DNA from: Bacteroidia bacterium
GTDB lineage: Bacteria > Bacteroidota > Bacteroidia > JADZBD01
Length of the DNA stretch: 55,555 bases
Assembly (NCBI GenBank): GCA_020054095.1
Contig: JAGVMA010000032.1
Location: forward strand, 1-55,555
Direction: 5' to 3'
Shown piece after piece: positions 24,918 to 34,341 of this stretch. Under the pieces are notes generated by a model, which saw nothing but the letters and a program-made list of their open reading frames with translations, did no database searches and was not told the DNA's origin. The translations under genes and the position numbers were made by a program. How positions within the stretch are numbered: the first letter of the stretch is position 1; each line of letters starts with the position of its first letter.

Positions 24918-25230
24918 AGCAACAAATACAGCATTAGCACAGCGCGTTATTGACATGATTAAAACGTGCTACGACCCTGAGATTCCGGTTGACATTTGGG
25001 AACTTGGCCTTATTTATGAAATTGATTTAGATGCAGATAATAATTTAAAAGTAATGATGACGCTTACTTCTCCTTCTTGCCCGGTGGCGGAAACACTGCC
25101 ACCCGAAGTTGAACAAAAGTTGCGAGATATTGAAGGAGTGAAATCAGCAAAAATTGAATTGACATTTGAGCCATCTTGGACAAAAGAAATGATGAGCGAA
25201 GTGGCTCAAGTTGAACTTGGTTTTATGTAA
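24901..25230 (+). CDS. SufT-like DUF59 (MIP18 family) Fe-S assembly protein
   Basis: The 109-residue protein is the MIP18/DUF59 type found in many SUF operons, where SufT proteins aid maturation of Fe-S proteins. It has the conserved CYDPEIPVDIWELGLIYEI segment and LTSPSCPVAETLPPEV with the single Cys of the family. I start at ATG 24901 (MSAIIKATN), which overlaps the end of sufE by 17 nt; the longer upstream in-frame extension lies wholly inside sufE. Named only SufT-like because several DUF59 subgroups exist. Confidence 0.92.
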   Translation: MSAIIKATNTALAQRVIDMIKTCYDPEIPVDIWELGLIYEIDLDADNNLKVMMTLTSPSCPVAETLPPEVEQKLRDIEGVKSAKIELTFEPSWTKEMMSEVAQVELGFM

Positions 25231-25237
25231 AACTATA

Positions 25238-25744
25238 ATGGCAGACGAAATTGTAAATAAAGTTGCTCAAAGCGGATTGGTAGAAGTTAATCTGGAAGAA
25301 TATTATGTGCACGGTGAGCGGATTTTGATAGATGTAAAAGAAAATTTATTTCAAGGATTAATTTTGCGCGAAAAAGATTTTAGAGACTACATTAAAAATA
25401 CTAATTGGGAAAACTATAAAAATAAATTAGTAGCTGTTGTATGCACAGCCGATGCCATTGTTCCCACGTGGGCATATATGTTGCTGGCAACAGCGCTCGA
25501 ACCTCAGGCTAAAAAAATTGTATTTGGTAATTTGGCAACTCTCGAAACTGTTTTGTTTTTCGAGTCGTTATCAAAAATAAATACCGATAATTTTCGTGAT
25601 AAACGAATAGTAATAAAAGGATGTGGCAACTTGCCGGTTCCTGAAAGTGCTTACGTTGAACTTACACGCATACTAAAACCGGTTGCAAAAAGTATTATGT
25701 ATGGCGAGCCATGCAGTACTGTTCCTGTTTACAAAAAGCAATAA
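25238..25744 (+). CDS. DUF2480 family protein of the SUF operon
   Basis: The 168-residue cytoplasmic protein (MADEIVNKVAQSGLVEVNLEEYY...) has the family-typical GLILREKDFRDYI, CTADAIVPTWAYMLLA and IVIKGCGNLPVPESAYVEL segments. I recall DUF2480 as a regular last member of SUF operons in Bacteroidota, and its role is not established. The CG in KGCGNLPVP is a candidate reactive or metal-binding Cys. I start at ATG 25238; the in-frame extension upstream overlaps the SufT-like gene. It ends directly against the stop of the convergent alpha-2-macroglobulin gene. Confidence 0.88.
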   Translation: MADEIVNKVAQSGLVEVNLEEYYVHGERILIDVKENLFQGLILREKDFRDYIKNTNWENYKNKLVAVVCTADAIVPTWAYMLLATALEPQAKKIVFGNLATLETVLFFESLSKINTDNFRDKRIVIKGCGNLPVPESAYVELTRILKPVAKSIMYGEPCSTVPVYKKQ

Positions 25745-28700
25745 CTACTTGCTTATTTTCACTCTTATTCCTTCCGAATTACTTGTAAACTCAGGCGCAT
25801 ACATGCACTGAATACTTGTAATGCCGTTTGAAAAATTACCGCTGTGTGCTACTATCAGAGGATATTCAAACACATAAGTACCTTTAGATAAGTAAGAGAA
25901 AAAAAAGTTAGTTGCAGCATCTTTTGTGCTTTCGTAATAGCCCAAACCACCTTGGTATTTGTATTGCGAAATTACGTTAGCAGGTTCAAATCCGCTTGCG
26001 CGCATATCTTTCATGTGCACATATTCCATATCTCTATCAACTCGTAATTCAATTCTAACTTTAACTTTATCGCCAATTTTTACAATTGTATTTTCGTTTA
26101 TCGGACTAAGCACTTCGCCTTTATCACTGTTTTTTACAATAAATAATTTTTTAGTGAGCTGCAATGGTGTTTTCGATGGCGTAATTTTATCAAGCTGCTC
26201 AAAGTATTGCCAATACATAGCTCCCCAGCTTATGCCGTTATCTTTTTTGGTAACGGTTACTTTGCCCATGTCGGTTTTTATGGCCGAGCCTGTCCACGAT
26301 GTTTTGAAGTAACCAGTTCCTTCTTCTTGCTTTATACCCGATTGTTTTAAATCTAATTTTTGCGAACCTAATACAATTTCCACACTTGTTGCGGTAGCTA
26401 GCCAGTCAGTGCCTCTTATTAATAAAGCATAACACGCTTCGGTAGTTGCTTTTGTTGTTTTCCAATTTTGTGTTTGTTTTGATTTTAATAACCACACACG
26501 CAAATCATCCACCGAATTTTTGTCGTTAGCCACCTCATCAAATGCTTCAATTAATAACGCTTGTGTTTCTATTGGTGATTCGTACCAATACAACCCTTCA
26601 TAGTTTTCTTTCCAGTACATTCCCATTTCTTCCGAGTGTAATGCCGTTTGGTTTAACGATTTAATGATTGATGTTGCTGTTGTTTTATCGTTATATCTGT
26701 TCAACCCAAGCGCAATCATACCTTGCATATATTTCCCATTTTGTAACCAATATTTTTTTGCTTGCCCCATAAAATAATCGAATGCTTTTTTATCCGAATT
26801 ATCTATTGCAACATCTTTAAAATAACTGCGTGCATATAAATATTGTATTTGAATATTTGACAAATGATTTTCTTCCGGATTTTTACTGTGTTTCATAATC
26901 CATTTATAATCTTCGGTAATTCGGTCGTCCAAATATTTTACTCCTTTGTAAACCATATTCCATACCTGCGAATTTTCGCGCACATTTTTTACTCCCAGTT
27001 TATCTAAATGCCCCATGCCTGTAATGATGTGCTGTGTTATGTAACGGTCATCGGGCATTCCTTCAAACCATGGGAAACCACCATTTGAGCGCTGCATGTT
27101 TATTAGTTTATTTAATGCTTTATTTAATTCATTGCCCATTCTGTTTAAGTCGAATAATAATGCGATGCGTTTTTTTCGCTCGCTTTCGTCTTTCGCATCA
27201 AGCACCCAAGGCGTTTCTTCAAGCAGCAGCGATTTTAATTCTTGATTTTTTTCCAAGTTGGATAAAAATGCATCGGGCGATGAATTTTTCCAAGCATCAA
27301 ATATTGCTTTTATTTTTGGAGATGAATTAGCAATATGTGATGCAATGCTATTTGCGTAATATCTGCTGAATGTTTGCTCAGCACACTCGTAAGGGTATTC
27401 AATCAAATAGGGTAACGATTGAATGGCATACCATGCCGGATTAGAAGTAAACTCAAAAGTTAATTTGTGATTTTTTAGTGTAGATGAATTTCCGTTTTGA
27501 GAAATAAATTTCTCGAACGTAAATGTTTTTGTTTGATTTGATTTTACATACAATGGCATAGTTTCGGTAACCAACATACGGTTAGTAAGCACAGGCACGG
27601 TAGTTTGTTCGCCATCACTGTAGTTTCCGGCTTTAGCCACAATTTTTACACTTACCGCACCCATGCCATCAGGTATTTTTAATTCCCAATCAAGCACGGC
27701 AGATTTTCCTTTTTCCGAATTAAAATCGCGGTAACCAATTGTAGGAAAATTACCATGCATAGCCGATACAATTTTATGTGTGATGTCTTTTTGGGTAATG
27801 GCATCAAGCAATATCAGTTCAGCGCTGCCGGCCAAAGTTTTGCCAGACAGGTTATTTATTTTTGCAGTAATAGTCATCAAATCTCCTTCGCGGAAAAAGC
27901 GCGGCAAATTCGGAACTACCATTAATTCTTTTTGTGTAATAACTTCTTTTTCTGCCATGCCATATTTTAAATCTTTGGTGTGGCCGAATGTCATCAACTT
28001 CCACTTGGTTAATGCTTCGGGGGCAGTAAACTTTATTACCACATTTCCGTTTTCATCGGTATTTAAGTCGGGATAAAAAAATGCTGTTTCATTTAAATTA
28101 GTTCTTGCCTTTACATTTGACAGGTCAGTTTTTTTACCACCAACATCAGCGTTATTTCCTGTACTAAGTTGATACACTGCGTCATTATTAGAATTCATAG
28201 TGCCTGTTAGATTTTTTGTAGTAATAGTTACACTGCCTTCTGGAGATGGAGGAGGCGGTGGCGCAAAATTACCACTCGGCTTTGTCTCTCCCGATTTGTT
28301 TCTTGATTTATCGCCATCTTTCATAATTTGCACTTCATCAAGTGTTGCATCTCCTTCATAATTATAACCACCTCTGTAGCTATTCTCATAATCCCAACCA
28401 TAGTAATAACTATTTGCGCCAAACCAATTAAGCTTATCGTAACTGCGGCTGTTTATATATGAATACTCACTCCATTGCTTGCTGTATAAATTAGAGCTGC
28501 CGTTTAAAAAACTGCCTGATGATAAACTGTTATAAGAATAATATTGGCTGTAAACATTAAAATACCAGTTGTGCGATTTGAACTCATCGAGTGATGCATC
28601 GTACATGGATGCAAGCATTTCTGCCGTAACCTTATCTCCTTTTTTACCTTTTATTTTTATTTTCCACTCTTCTGTTTGTCCCGGCAATAATTTATCGCGG

Positions 28701-31700
28701 AATGTTTCAAATTCAATATCTAACATTTTGTCGGTAAACGGAACTGTAATGGTTTGCTTGTTGTTATATGCGCGCCCGTTTTTTACAAACGAAACCGAAA
28801 CCGTAAAGCCGCCTTTCAACTTTTCGTCAACCGGAATTTCAATCAGCTTTTGCTCCATGCTTAAATTCATCCATTCTGATTTTATAATTTTCCCTTTATA
28901 CTCCACTTCATAAAGCGCCTTCACATTTGTTTCGGCAGTGCCAATTAAAATTTTAGCATTTTCACCCACTTCGCAAATTGGATTAAGCACTTCAAAAAAA
29001 TTAATTTCGTTAGTACTCATTTTATTTACAGAAGGAGCATATACCGTAAAGTAACTCATGTATTTTACAGGCTCATTGTATTTGTCTTTTGTTTCTGCTT
29101 CAATGCAATAATAGCCGGGCTGCAAATTTTTTAGTACTGCAATACTTACCGAATCATATTTTCCTTGCGATACATTGCTGTAATTTCTTTTTTGTACTAT
29201 TTGCTTTTGCCATTTCCGCATTTCATTTTCATCTGCATATTCATCATACGGAAAGTTTTTAGAAAACTCTACATTACTCATCATTTGTTTTTCCGGACTT
29301 TCCCAATATCTTTTTCTAAATGTTTGTGTAGGCGATTGTAGTTTGTAAATATTTATTGTTCCGTTGCTTGGCTCAAATTCGCCACTCATGTTAGTGGTGG
29401 CTATTAAAAATTTACCAGTTACATTTTCCTTGTTTATTTTACCGGCAATATTTATTGAAAGATTTAATGCTTTGTAACTTGCGCTAACTGTTTGAGTAGT
29501 GCTTCTGGTTTCGCCATTTATATCTATAACATCCACATATACCATGTATGAAAATTGCGGATCGAAACTTTTACTGATGTTATCATCAGCAATTAATTTA
29601 AAATCAACAAAAAATCCTCCTGTGTCGTTAGTGGTTGTTGCCCCATTTGTAATTTCCATTTCGGGAGAAGTTGGTTGTGGCGAGCGCCAATAATACCAGC
29701 CCCAATGCGGGAAGGAAGCGTTTCGTACAACACGATATTTTACTGCAGCGCCATCAATATTTGCTCCAGCAAATGATGCTGCCTTTCCGGTAATTTTTAC
29801 ATTGTCGCCCAAGCGGTAACTTCCTTTAACAGGATTTGCCGTTACTTCAAATTTTGGTCGCTTGTATTCTTCTACTGAAAAATATACAGTGCCATCTCCG
29901 TTTTCAATGTGCATTTGGCCATTGAGCACACCGGCTGGTATTGTAAAGCTTCCGTTGATTGAACCATATTCGTTGCTCGTTAATTCTATGCTCGATATTT
30001 CTTGATAATTTACATCCAGTAATCGAACGGTGGTTTGCTGCTTGGCTAAAATTTTATTTTCATTTTGTCCGTTTGTTTGAAGCATAATGCCTTTGAAATA
30101 TACTATCTGACCCGGGCGATAAATGCTTCTATCTGTAAAGAAAAAAGTTTTACTATCGTTTTCATTGTAGTTGTTATATGAATAGTAGTCTTGATAAAAA
30201 TTATTATCAGAATGTAATTCGTCTTCTCCGTTTATGAATTGAATTTCAAAATTTCTGTAATTTTTTGGTTTCGGAATTGTAAATCGTCCATTATCGTCCG
30301 TTACATATTTTTCTTCTTTTGCATAGTAGTTTTTTCTTTTCAAATCGCTGTAATGCATAACCCAAAGCTGTGCAGTAGCATTTTTAATTGGCGCACCGCT
30401 TATGCGATCCAGCACATAAAATTCGTAATTGTAATCGTCCTTTTTCCTGTAACTGTAAGCGATGTTTGACGACCAATAATCGCAATATGCAACACCTTTT
30501 TTGTCGGTATAATTAAATTCTGGATTATTAGACGAAAGCAAAACATATTTCCCAAAAGCGGCTTCCGGAATTTTTAATTCAATGCTGTGGTTTTGGTAAT
30601 CACCATCATCTGGTAAGTCAACAGACCATGATGTTACAATGGATAGTTGCAAATATTTTTTTATCAGCTCTTCGCCATAATTGTAGTCCACATCTTCTCC
30701 AAATTTACTCTTATCAACCCTGCATAGTCGCAAGTATATTTTTTTCAAGTTTTTGTATTTTAAAAGTGATAGTGATGGCTTATTAGCAAAATTCACTTTC
30801 TCAATATTAAAATTCATTTGTTGTTGCTTAATTCTTGAAATTAAGTTTTTGCAATTTTCAGTTCCAAATGATTTTGGAAAACGGTTTATTTCTTCTTCGC
30901 ACTTTTCAACTGCTTTTTTATACATCCATTTGTTTTTGTCATCATTAGTGCCGGTGTATTTTGCCCCATAACCGCTGTAAAGAGAGGCAATTTCAAACCC
31001 GGCTTCGGTTGAGGCCGAATATTTTATGAACCTTTTTTCTAAATTTTCGAGCGAGAATAAATACAAACTATCATTATCGGATAAAGTGGAATAGGTGTGA
31101 ACAAATTTCAAGCGTTTTATGTCCGCATCAATTAAGGCATCAGGCAAGCTATCGCTGCTGTGAAAATTCAATAGCGATTGATATATTTTAATTGCGTAAA
31201 GTTTGAACGATGAGCTGTCTTTCGATTCAATATTGTATTTCCCAAAAACATTGAAAGGGCTGTAATAATCTTCTGAATTTAATTTGAAAACATAAGCCGG
31301 TTTAGTTAATTCGGTTTCCGAATTTGAAAAAAAATCTACAGCACGATGAGCCACAAAATCATAAAGCGTTGGGCGCAAGTTTCGGGTAGCAAATCCTACA
31401 TTTAACACTTCGTCAAAAAGCTTTATGTTGGTTCGCTTTAAACTATCTTCATTCGCAATGGATAGTAAATAATACTTACTTGCTGCTTCAATTATTTTTG
31501 ATGCATCCCAAGTGGCCAAGTCATCGGTGCTAAAATTTACGGTATTTGTTCTGTTATAAAGTTTGTAGCGATTTTGCTGATAATAGCTCCAATACATTTC
31601 GGCTAAAACAGTTTCTAAAACGGGCTTAACCGGAAATTTAGCTTTTGAAATTTCAGTTTTTACAAATGCAATATTTTTGTTTAGCGCATCCTCTTCAATA

Positions 31701-31984
31701 AAACGCACATATTTTGTTTTATAGATAATTGCTTTTACAATTTGTGGATGATTATTTTCTTTTTTCGATTTTTCAAAAATAGTTTCTACAATATCGGCAG
31801 CGTTTTTATAAAGCCCTTTATTTTCCTCATCCAATACCCTTTTCCACATATCTTCATATTTGCTGCCTATTGTAAATTTTATTTCATCGGCCAAAATGAT
31901 ATTGGTTGTTTTGAAAATTGCAAGTGCTGTAATCAGGCAAACAGAAGTAAGGATAATTGTAGCTAAAAATTTATTTTTTGTCAT
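25745..31984 (-). CDS. Alpha-2-macroglobulin family protein with thioester
   Basis: This 2079-residue protein is a bacterial alpha-2-macroglobulin, thought to trap proteases in the periplasm or at the cell surface. An N-terminal export segment (FLATIILTSVCLITALAIF) is followed by a long helical region (about 40-400). Macroglobulin domains include TDRSIYRPGQIVYFKG near residue 620. A Tyr/Ser/Asn-rich, low-complexity stretch and PPPPPSPEG (about 1140-1245) sit where a bait region would lie, ahead of FYPDLNTDENGNVVIKFTAP. The intact thioester motif CAEQ has Cys at 1534, inside an alpha-helical barrel domain. There is no clear lipobox. No penicillin-binding protein gene is adjacent, unlike the E. 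coli YfhM-PbpC arrangement. I prefer ATG 31984 to the TTG at 32002. Confidence 0.92.
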   Translation of the reverse strand: MTKNKFLATIILTSVCLITALAIFKTTNIILADEIKFTIGSKYEDMWKRVLDEENKGLYKNAADIVETIFEKSKKENNHPQIVKAIIYKTKYVRFIEEDALNKNIAFVKTEISKAKFPVKPVLETVLAEMYWSYYQQNRYKLYNRTNTVNFSTDDLATWDASKIIEAASKYYLLSIANEDSLKRTNIKLFDEVLNVGFATRNLRPTLYDFVAHRAVDFFSNSETELTKPAYVFKLNSEDYYSPFNVFGKYNIESKDSSSFKLYAIKIYQSLLNFHSSDSLPDALIDADIKRLKFVHTYSTLSDNDSLYLFSLENLEKRFIKYSASTEAGFEIASLYSGYGAKYTGTNDDKNKWMYKKAVEKCEEEINRFPKSFGTENCKNLISRIKQQQMNFNIEKVNFANKPSLSLLKYKNLKKIYLRLCRVDKSKFGEDVDYNYGEELIKKYLQLSIVTSWSVDLPDDGDYQNHSIELKIPEAAFGKYVLLSSNNPEFNYTDKKGVAYCDYWSSNIAYSYRKKDDYNYEFYVLDRISGAPIKNATAQLWVMHYSDLKRKNYYAKEEKYVTDDNGRFTIPKPKNYRNFEIQFINGEDELHSDNNFYQDYYSYNNYNENDSKTFFFTDRSIYRPGQIVYFKGIMLQTNGQNENKILAKQQTTVRLLDVNYQEISSIELTSNEYGSINGSFTIPAGVLNGQMHIENGDGTVYFSVEEYKRPKFEVTANPVKGSYRLGDNVKITGKAASFAGANIDGAAVKYRVVRNASFPHWGWYYWRSPQPTSPEMEITNGATTTNDTGGFFVDFKLIADDNISKSFDPQFSYMVYVDVIDINGETRSTTQTVSASYKALNLSINIAGKINKENVTGKFLIATTNMSGEFEPSNGTINIYKLQSPTQTFRKRYWESPEKQMMSNVEFSKNFPYDEYADENEMRKWQKQIVQKRNYSNVSQGKYDSVSIAVLKNLQPGYYCIEAETKDKYNEPVKYMSYFTVYAPSVNKMSTNEINFFEVLNPICEVGENAKILIGTAETNVKALYEVEYKGKIIKSEWMNLSMEQKLIEIPVDEKLKGGFTVSVSFVKNGRAYNNKQTITVPFTDKMLDIEFETFRDKLLPGQTEEWKIKIKGKKGDKVTAEMLASMYDASLDEFKSHNWYFNVYSQYYSYNSLSSGSFLNGSSNLYSKQWSEYSYINSRSYDKLNWFGANSYYYGWDYENSYRGGYNYEGDATLDEVQIMKDGDKSRNKSGETKPSGNFAPPPPPSPEGSVTITTKNLTGTMNSNNDAVYQLSTGNNADVGGKKTDLSNVKARTNLNETAFFYPDLNTDENGNVVIKFTAPEALTKWKLMTFGHTKDLKYGMAEKEVITQKELMVVPNLPRFFREGDLMTITAKINNLSGKTLAGSAELILLDAITQKDITHKIVSAMHGNFPTIGYRDFNSEKGKSAVLDWELKIPDGMGAVSVKIVAKAGNYSDGEQTTVPVLTNRMLVTETMPLYVKSNQTKTFTFEKFISQNGNSSTLKNHKLTFEFTSNPAWYAIQSLPYLIEYPYECAEQTFSRYYANSIASHIANSSPKIKAIFDAWKNSSPDAFLSNLEKNQELKSLLLEETPWVLDAKDESERKKRIALLFDLNRMGNELNKALNKLINMQRSNGGFPWFEGMPDDRYITQHIITGMGHLDKLGVKNVRENSQVWNMVYKGVKYLDDRITEDYKWIMKHSKNPEENHLSNIQIQYLYARSYFKDVAIDNSDKKAFDYFMGQAKKYWLQNGKYMQGMIALGLNRYNDKTTATSIIKSLNQTALHSEEMGMYWKENYEGLYWYESPIETQALLIEAFDEVANDKNSVDDLRVWLLKSKQTQNWKTTKATTEACYALLIRGTDWLATATSVEIVLGSQKLDLKQSGIKQEEGTGYFKTSWTGSAIKTDMGKVTVTKKDNGISWGAMYWQYFEQLDKITPSKTPLQLTKKLFIVKNSDKGEVLSPINENTIVKIGDKVKVRIELRVDRDMEYVHMKDMRASGFEPANVISQYKYQGGLGYYESTKDAATNFFFSYLSKGTYVFEYPLIVAHSGNFSNGITSIQCMYAPEFTSNSEGIRVKISK

Positions 31985-32054
31985 GATTTGTTTGTTTAAC
32001 AAAATAGTGATGTGTGGTTACACCAAATTCCATAAAGCAAAGTTAAAAAACATG

Positions 32055-32564
32055 CTATTTCTTTAATTCGGAATACTTTTCGGCCGCATTAGCCAAGCCC
32101 GGAATAACCATGGGTGCAAATTTAGATGCAGGCTCATACAATAATGAGTTGGATTTTACCTCGGCAGGGACTATGGAAATACTTTTTTCAATTGCATTCA
32201 TCACAAAAAACATAATGCTTATGATAAGCAAAAATTTACTTGTGCCAAATGCTGCACCAAGCAATTTGTTAAGAGTACCAAGCGATGCACTTTTTACCAC
32301 GTTATTTAAAAATCTGCCTAAAAAATACACGCCTATCAAAATGCAGAAAAATGTGATGCAGAACGCAATTATATCAATGTATTGGTTAGTAGAATTAAAA
32401 TTGCTGCGAATAAAATTGCCCGTCCACCCCGAAAATTTTACTGCGCCCCATATTCCCAAAAACAGCGCGGCAATATTGGCCGCTTCTATAACTAATCCTT
32501 TGGTAATGCCCCTGTAAAAGCCCCAAACGAGTAGTATGCAAATTAGTATGTCGAGAAAATTCAT
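32055..32564 (-). CDS. CvpA family membrane protein
   Basis: The 169-residue inner-membrane protein has four helices (about 5-20, 28-46, 62-82, 105-125). It carries the family start DILICILLVWGFYRGITKGL (G-x-x-x-G-near-membrane pattern), the GRFLNNVVKSASLGTLNKLLG segment and a soluble C-terminal tail. CvpA proteins are linked to colicin V production and envelope homeostasis; the biochemical role is unclear. It lies 70 nt upstream of the alpha-2-macroglobulin gene on the same strand, so the two may be co-transcribed. Confidence 0.88.
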   Translation of the reverse strand: MNFLDILICILLVWGFYRGITKGLVIEAANIAALFLGIWGAVKFSGWTGNFIRSNFNSTNQYIDIIAFCITFFCILIGVYFLGRFLNNVVKSASLGTLNKLLGAAFGTSKFLLIISIMFFVMNAIEKSISIVPAEVKSNSLLYEPASKFAPMVIPGLANAAEKYSELKK

Positions 32565-32604
32565 TTTATTTGCTACAAATTAAACTGAAAAACAAGCTGC
32601 TTTT

Positions 32605-32612
32605 TATCTTTG
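32605..32612 (+). promoter_or_regulatory. -7 promoter box (TATCTTTG) ahead of the 112-residue protein
   Basis: An exact TAnnTTTG lies 34 nt before the start at 32647. No TTG sits at the right distance upstream, so this is a partial match. The gene is divergent from cvpA. Confidence 0.55.
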
Positions 32613-32646
32613 CAGCCCAACTAATTAACTATTCGTTTTTAACAAG

Positions 32647-32985
32647 ATGACTGATATAAAAGAAGACTGGACACAATTAACAGAAAAATTAGAACGCCAA
32701 TTCGGGATTGAGCCCGATGTAGATGCTATTTTGTTTTTAATAGGTGTTCAAGAACTTGGTAAAGGTTATGTTAATTTGAAAAAAGACCAGAAAATGGATA
32801 TTATGCATGTGGCCATTTGCACACTTCTTAGCCAGTACGGTTATTATGTTTATGATGGAAAAGATAAAGACGGTTGGCCTCATTTTTCGGCTACTGCCCA
32901 ATTGCCCAATTTAATGCCTGCACAGCAAAACAAACTAATGCGCGAAGCAATAGTTAACTATTTCAAGCAAAATAATTTGATTTAA
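32647..32985 (+). CDS. Conserved small cytoplasmic protein, unknown function
   Basis: The 112-residue soluble protein (MTDIKEDWTQLTEKLERQFG...) is helical, with a compact core LFLIGVQELGKGYVNLKKDQK and then MDIMHVAICTLLSQYGYY. I think it is a conserved Bacteroidota protein but cannot name a family. It has its own promoter box, no signal peptide and no membrane helix. It is convergent with a small lipoprotein gene (3 nt between stops). Confidence 0.75.
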   Translation: MTDIKEDWTQLTEKLERQFGIEPDVDAILFLIGVQELGKGYVNLKKDQKMDIMHVAICTLLSQYGYYVYDGKDKDGWPHFSATAQLPNLMPAQQNKLMREAIVNYFKQNNLI

Positions 32986-32988
32986 CGG

Positions 32989-33348
32989 CTAAAGTGGTAC
33001 CGTTTTTTCTACTGATTTTCCGGCTTCTAATTTTACCACAGATGTAGCAGTAGGAGTGCCCGTAGGGTGGGTAACAGTAACATCTAAAACCGCCTCGAGT
33101 TGAAATGTGAACGTGGCTCTGCCCGATCCGTCAGTAATTTCAGTAGCAGTTTGTAAAGTACCTACCGGTTGGCACGTGTTACAGTCTAATACTACGGTTG
33201 CGCCTACAACAGGAGCACCACCCATCGAATTCACAACTATTATTGTTGCGTTACTTTCTGTTTCCTTTTGGCACGAGGTGTTTACAACAGCCATAAGTGA
33301 TACAATAACTGCAACCGATAAAAAATAGCGAGTAAAGATTGTTTTCAT
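32989..33348 (-). CDS. Small lipoprotein with an Ig-like / carboxypeptidase-regulatory-like domain
   Basis: The 119-residue protein has a signal peptide ending at Cys26 (VVNTSCQKETES), a lipidation site. The mature part (TIIVVNSMGGAPVVGATVVLD ... ITDGSGRATFTFQ ... VEKTVPL) has the layout of a single carboxypeptidase-regulatory-like or invasin-type beta domain: a GAPVxGAxV strand pair, DGSGRATF turn and alternating strands. Function unknown; most likely an envelope-attached accessory protein. Its -7 box and that of the divergent cyclophilin gene form a palindrome (33373-33392). Confidence 0.8.
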   Translation of the reverse strand: MKTIFTRYFLSVAVIVSLMAVVNTSCQKETESNATIIVVNSMGGAPVVGATVVLDCNTCQPVGTLQTATEITDGSGRATFTFQLEAVLDVTVTHPTGTPTATSVVKLEAGKSVEKTVPL

Positions 33349-33372
33349 TTTATTATTGTTTTATGTTTACTG

Positions 33373-33392
33373 CAAAGGTATTGTTACCTTTG
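33373..33392. promoter_or_regulatory. Back-to-back divergent -7 boxes forming an 8-bp dyad
   Basis: CAAAGGTA (33373-33380) and TACCTTTG (33385-33392) are exact reverse complements with TTGT between. Each reads as TACCTTTG, a perfect TAnnTTTG -7 box, one per strand: minus for the lipoprotein at 33348, plus for the cyclophilin at 33421. Polymerases could not occupy both at once. Confidence 0.7.
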
Positions 33393-33420
33393 ACTACAAA
33401 TTTAGAAAAAAACACGTTTT

Positions 33421-34335
33421 ATGCAAAAAAACCTGTTGATAACCATTGGTTTATGTCTTGTTGCCACATTTAGTTTAATTACTTGTAAGTCGCATAAACA
33501 AACTACATCCGACAATAGAACCGAACCTAAACCGCTTGTTCATAACGGTGATGGCTCAACTTTATCTATAGACGGAGAATGGCAGCCAATAGTTGCCATT
33601 ATTACCAATATGGGCGAAATAAGGGTTAAACTATATAACGAAACCCCGCTGCACCGCGATAATTTTTTACAATTGGTGAAAGAAAAAAAATACGATAGTT
33701 TGCTGTTTCACAGGGTGATACAAAAGTTTGTGGTACAAGGTGGCGACCCGGATTCTAAAACAGCTAAACCCGGCAAAAAATTAGGCGATGGCGAAATGGG
33801 CGAATGGATTAAGGCAGAATTTAACACTAAACTATTTCACAAGCGTGGTGCATTAGCCGCAGCTCGCGAAGCAGATATATTAAACCCGGAACAAAAATCA
33901 TCGGGCTGCCAGTTTTACATTGTGCAAGGCAAAATTTTTACTGATAGTTTGCTTAAAATTCAGGGCAAACGAATAACAAAATCAAAAACATACAATAAAG
34001 TGATAAATGACCCAGCGTATAAAAACTGGGTTGAAAAATATAAACTACACATTAATAAAAATGCCGATAGCGCTAATTTTTACAACGCTAAAATTGATAA
34101 AGCGGTGGAGCAGCTTTTGCCGAGCCAAACGCTATATAATTTTTCGGCCGAGCAAATAAAAGCTTACACCACCGATGGCGGAACACCTCACTTAGATGGC
34201 AGTTACACCGTGTTTGGCGAAGTAATACAAGGCATGGATATAGTTGATAAAATTGCTGCCGCACCGCGCGATGAAAACGACCGACCTATTACCGACATGC
34301 GAATAACTTACATGGTTGAATTGAAAAGAATATAG
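33421..34335 (+). CDS. Cyclophilin-type peptidyl-prolyl isomerase, lipoprotein
   Basis: The 304-residue protein is a periplasmic or envelope-attached prolyl isomerase. It has a lipobox-like Cys at 22 (SLITCKSHK) and the cyclophilin core: FHRVIQKFVVQGGDPDSKT (about 96-114), AAAREADILNPEQKSSGCQFYIVQG and YTVFGEVIQGMDIVDKI. Between the Q-F-Y-I strand and the TVFGEV strand it carries an insertion of roughly 75 residues (about 173-250), rich in Lys and Tyr. It is followed 6 nt later by pheS. Substrates are not known, but such proteins assist folding of outer-membrane or secreted proteins. Confidence 0.9.
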   Translation: MQKNLLITIGLCLVATFSLITCKSHKQTTSDNRTEPKPLVHNGDGSTLSIDGEWQPIVAIITNMGEIRVKLYNETPLHRDNFLQLVKEKKYDSLLFHRVIQKFVVQGGDPDSKTAKPGKKLGDGEMGEWIKAEFNTKLFHKRGALAAAREADILNPEQKSSGCQFYIVQGKIFTDSLLKIQGKRITKSKTYNKVINDPAYKNWVEKYKLHINKNADSANFYNAKIDKAVEQLLPSQTLYNFSAEQIKAYTTDGGTPHLDGSYTVFGEVIQGMDIVDKIAAAPRDENDRPITDMRITYMVELKRI

Positions 34336-34341
34336 TGTAAC

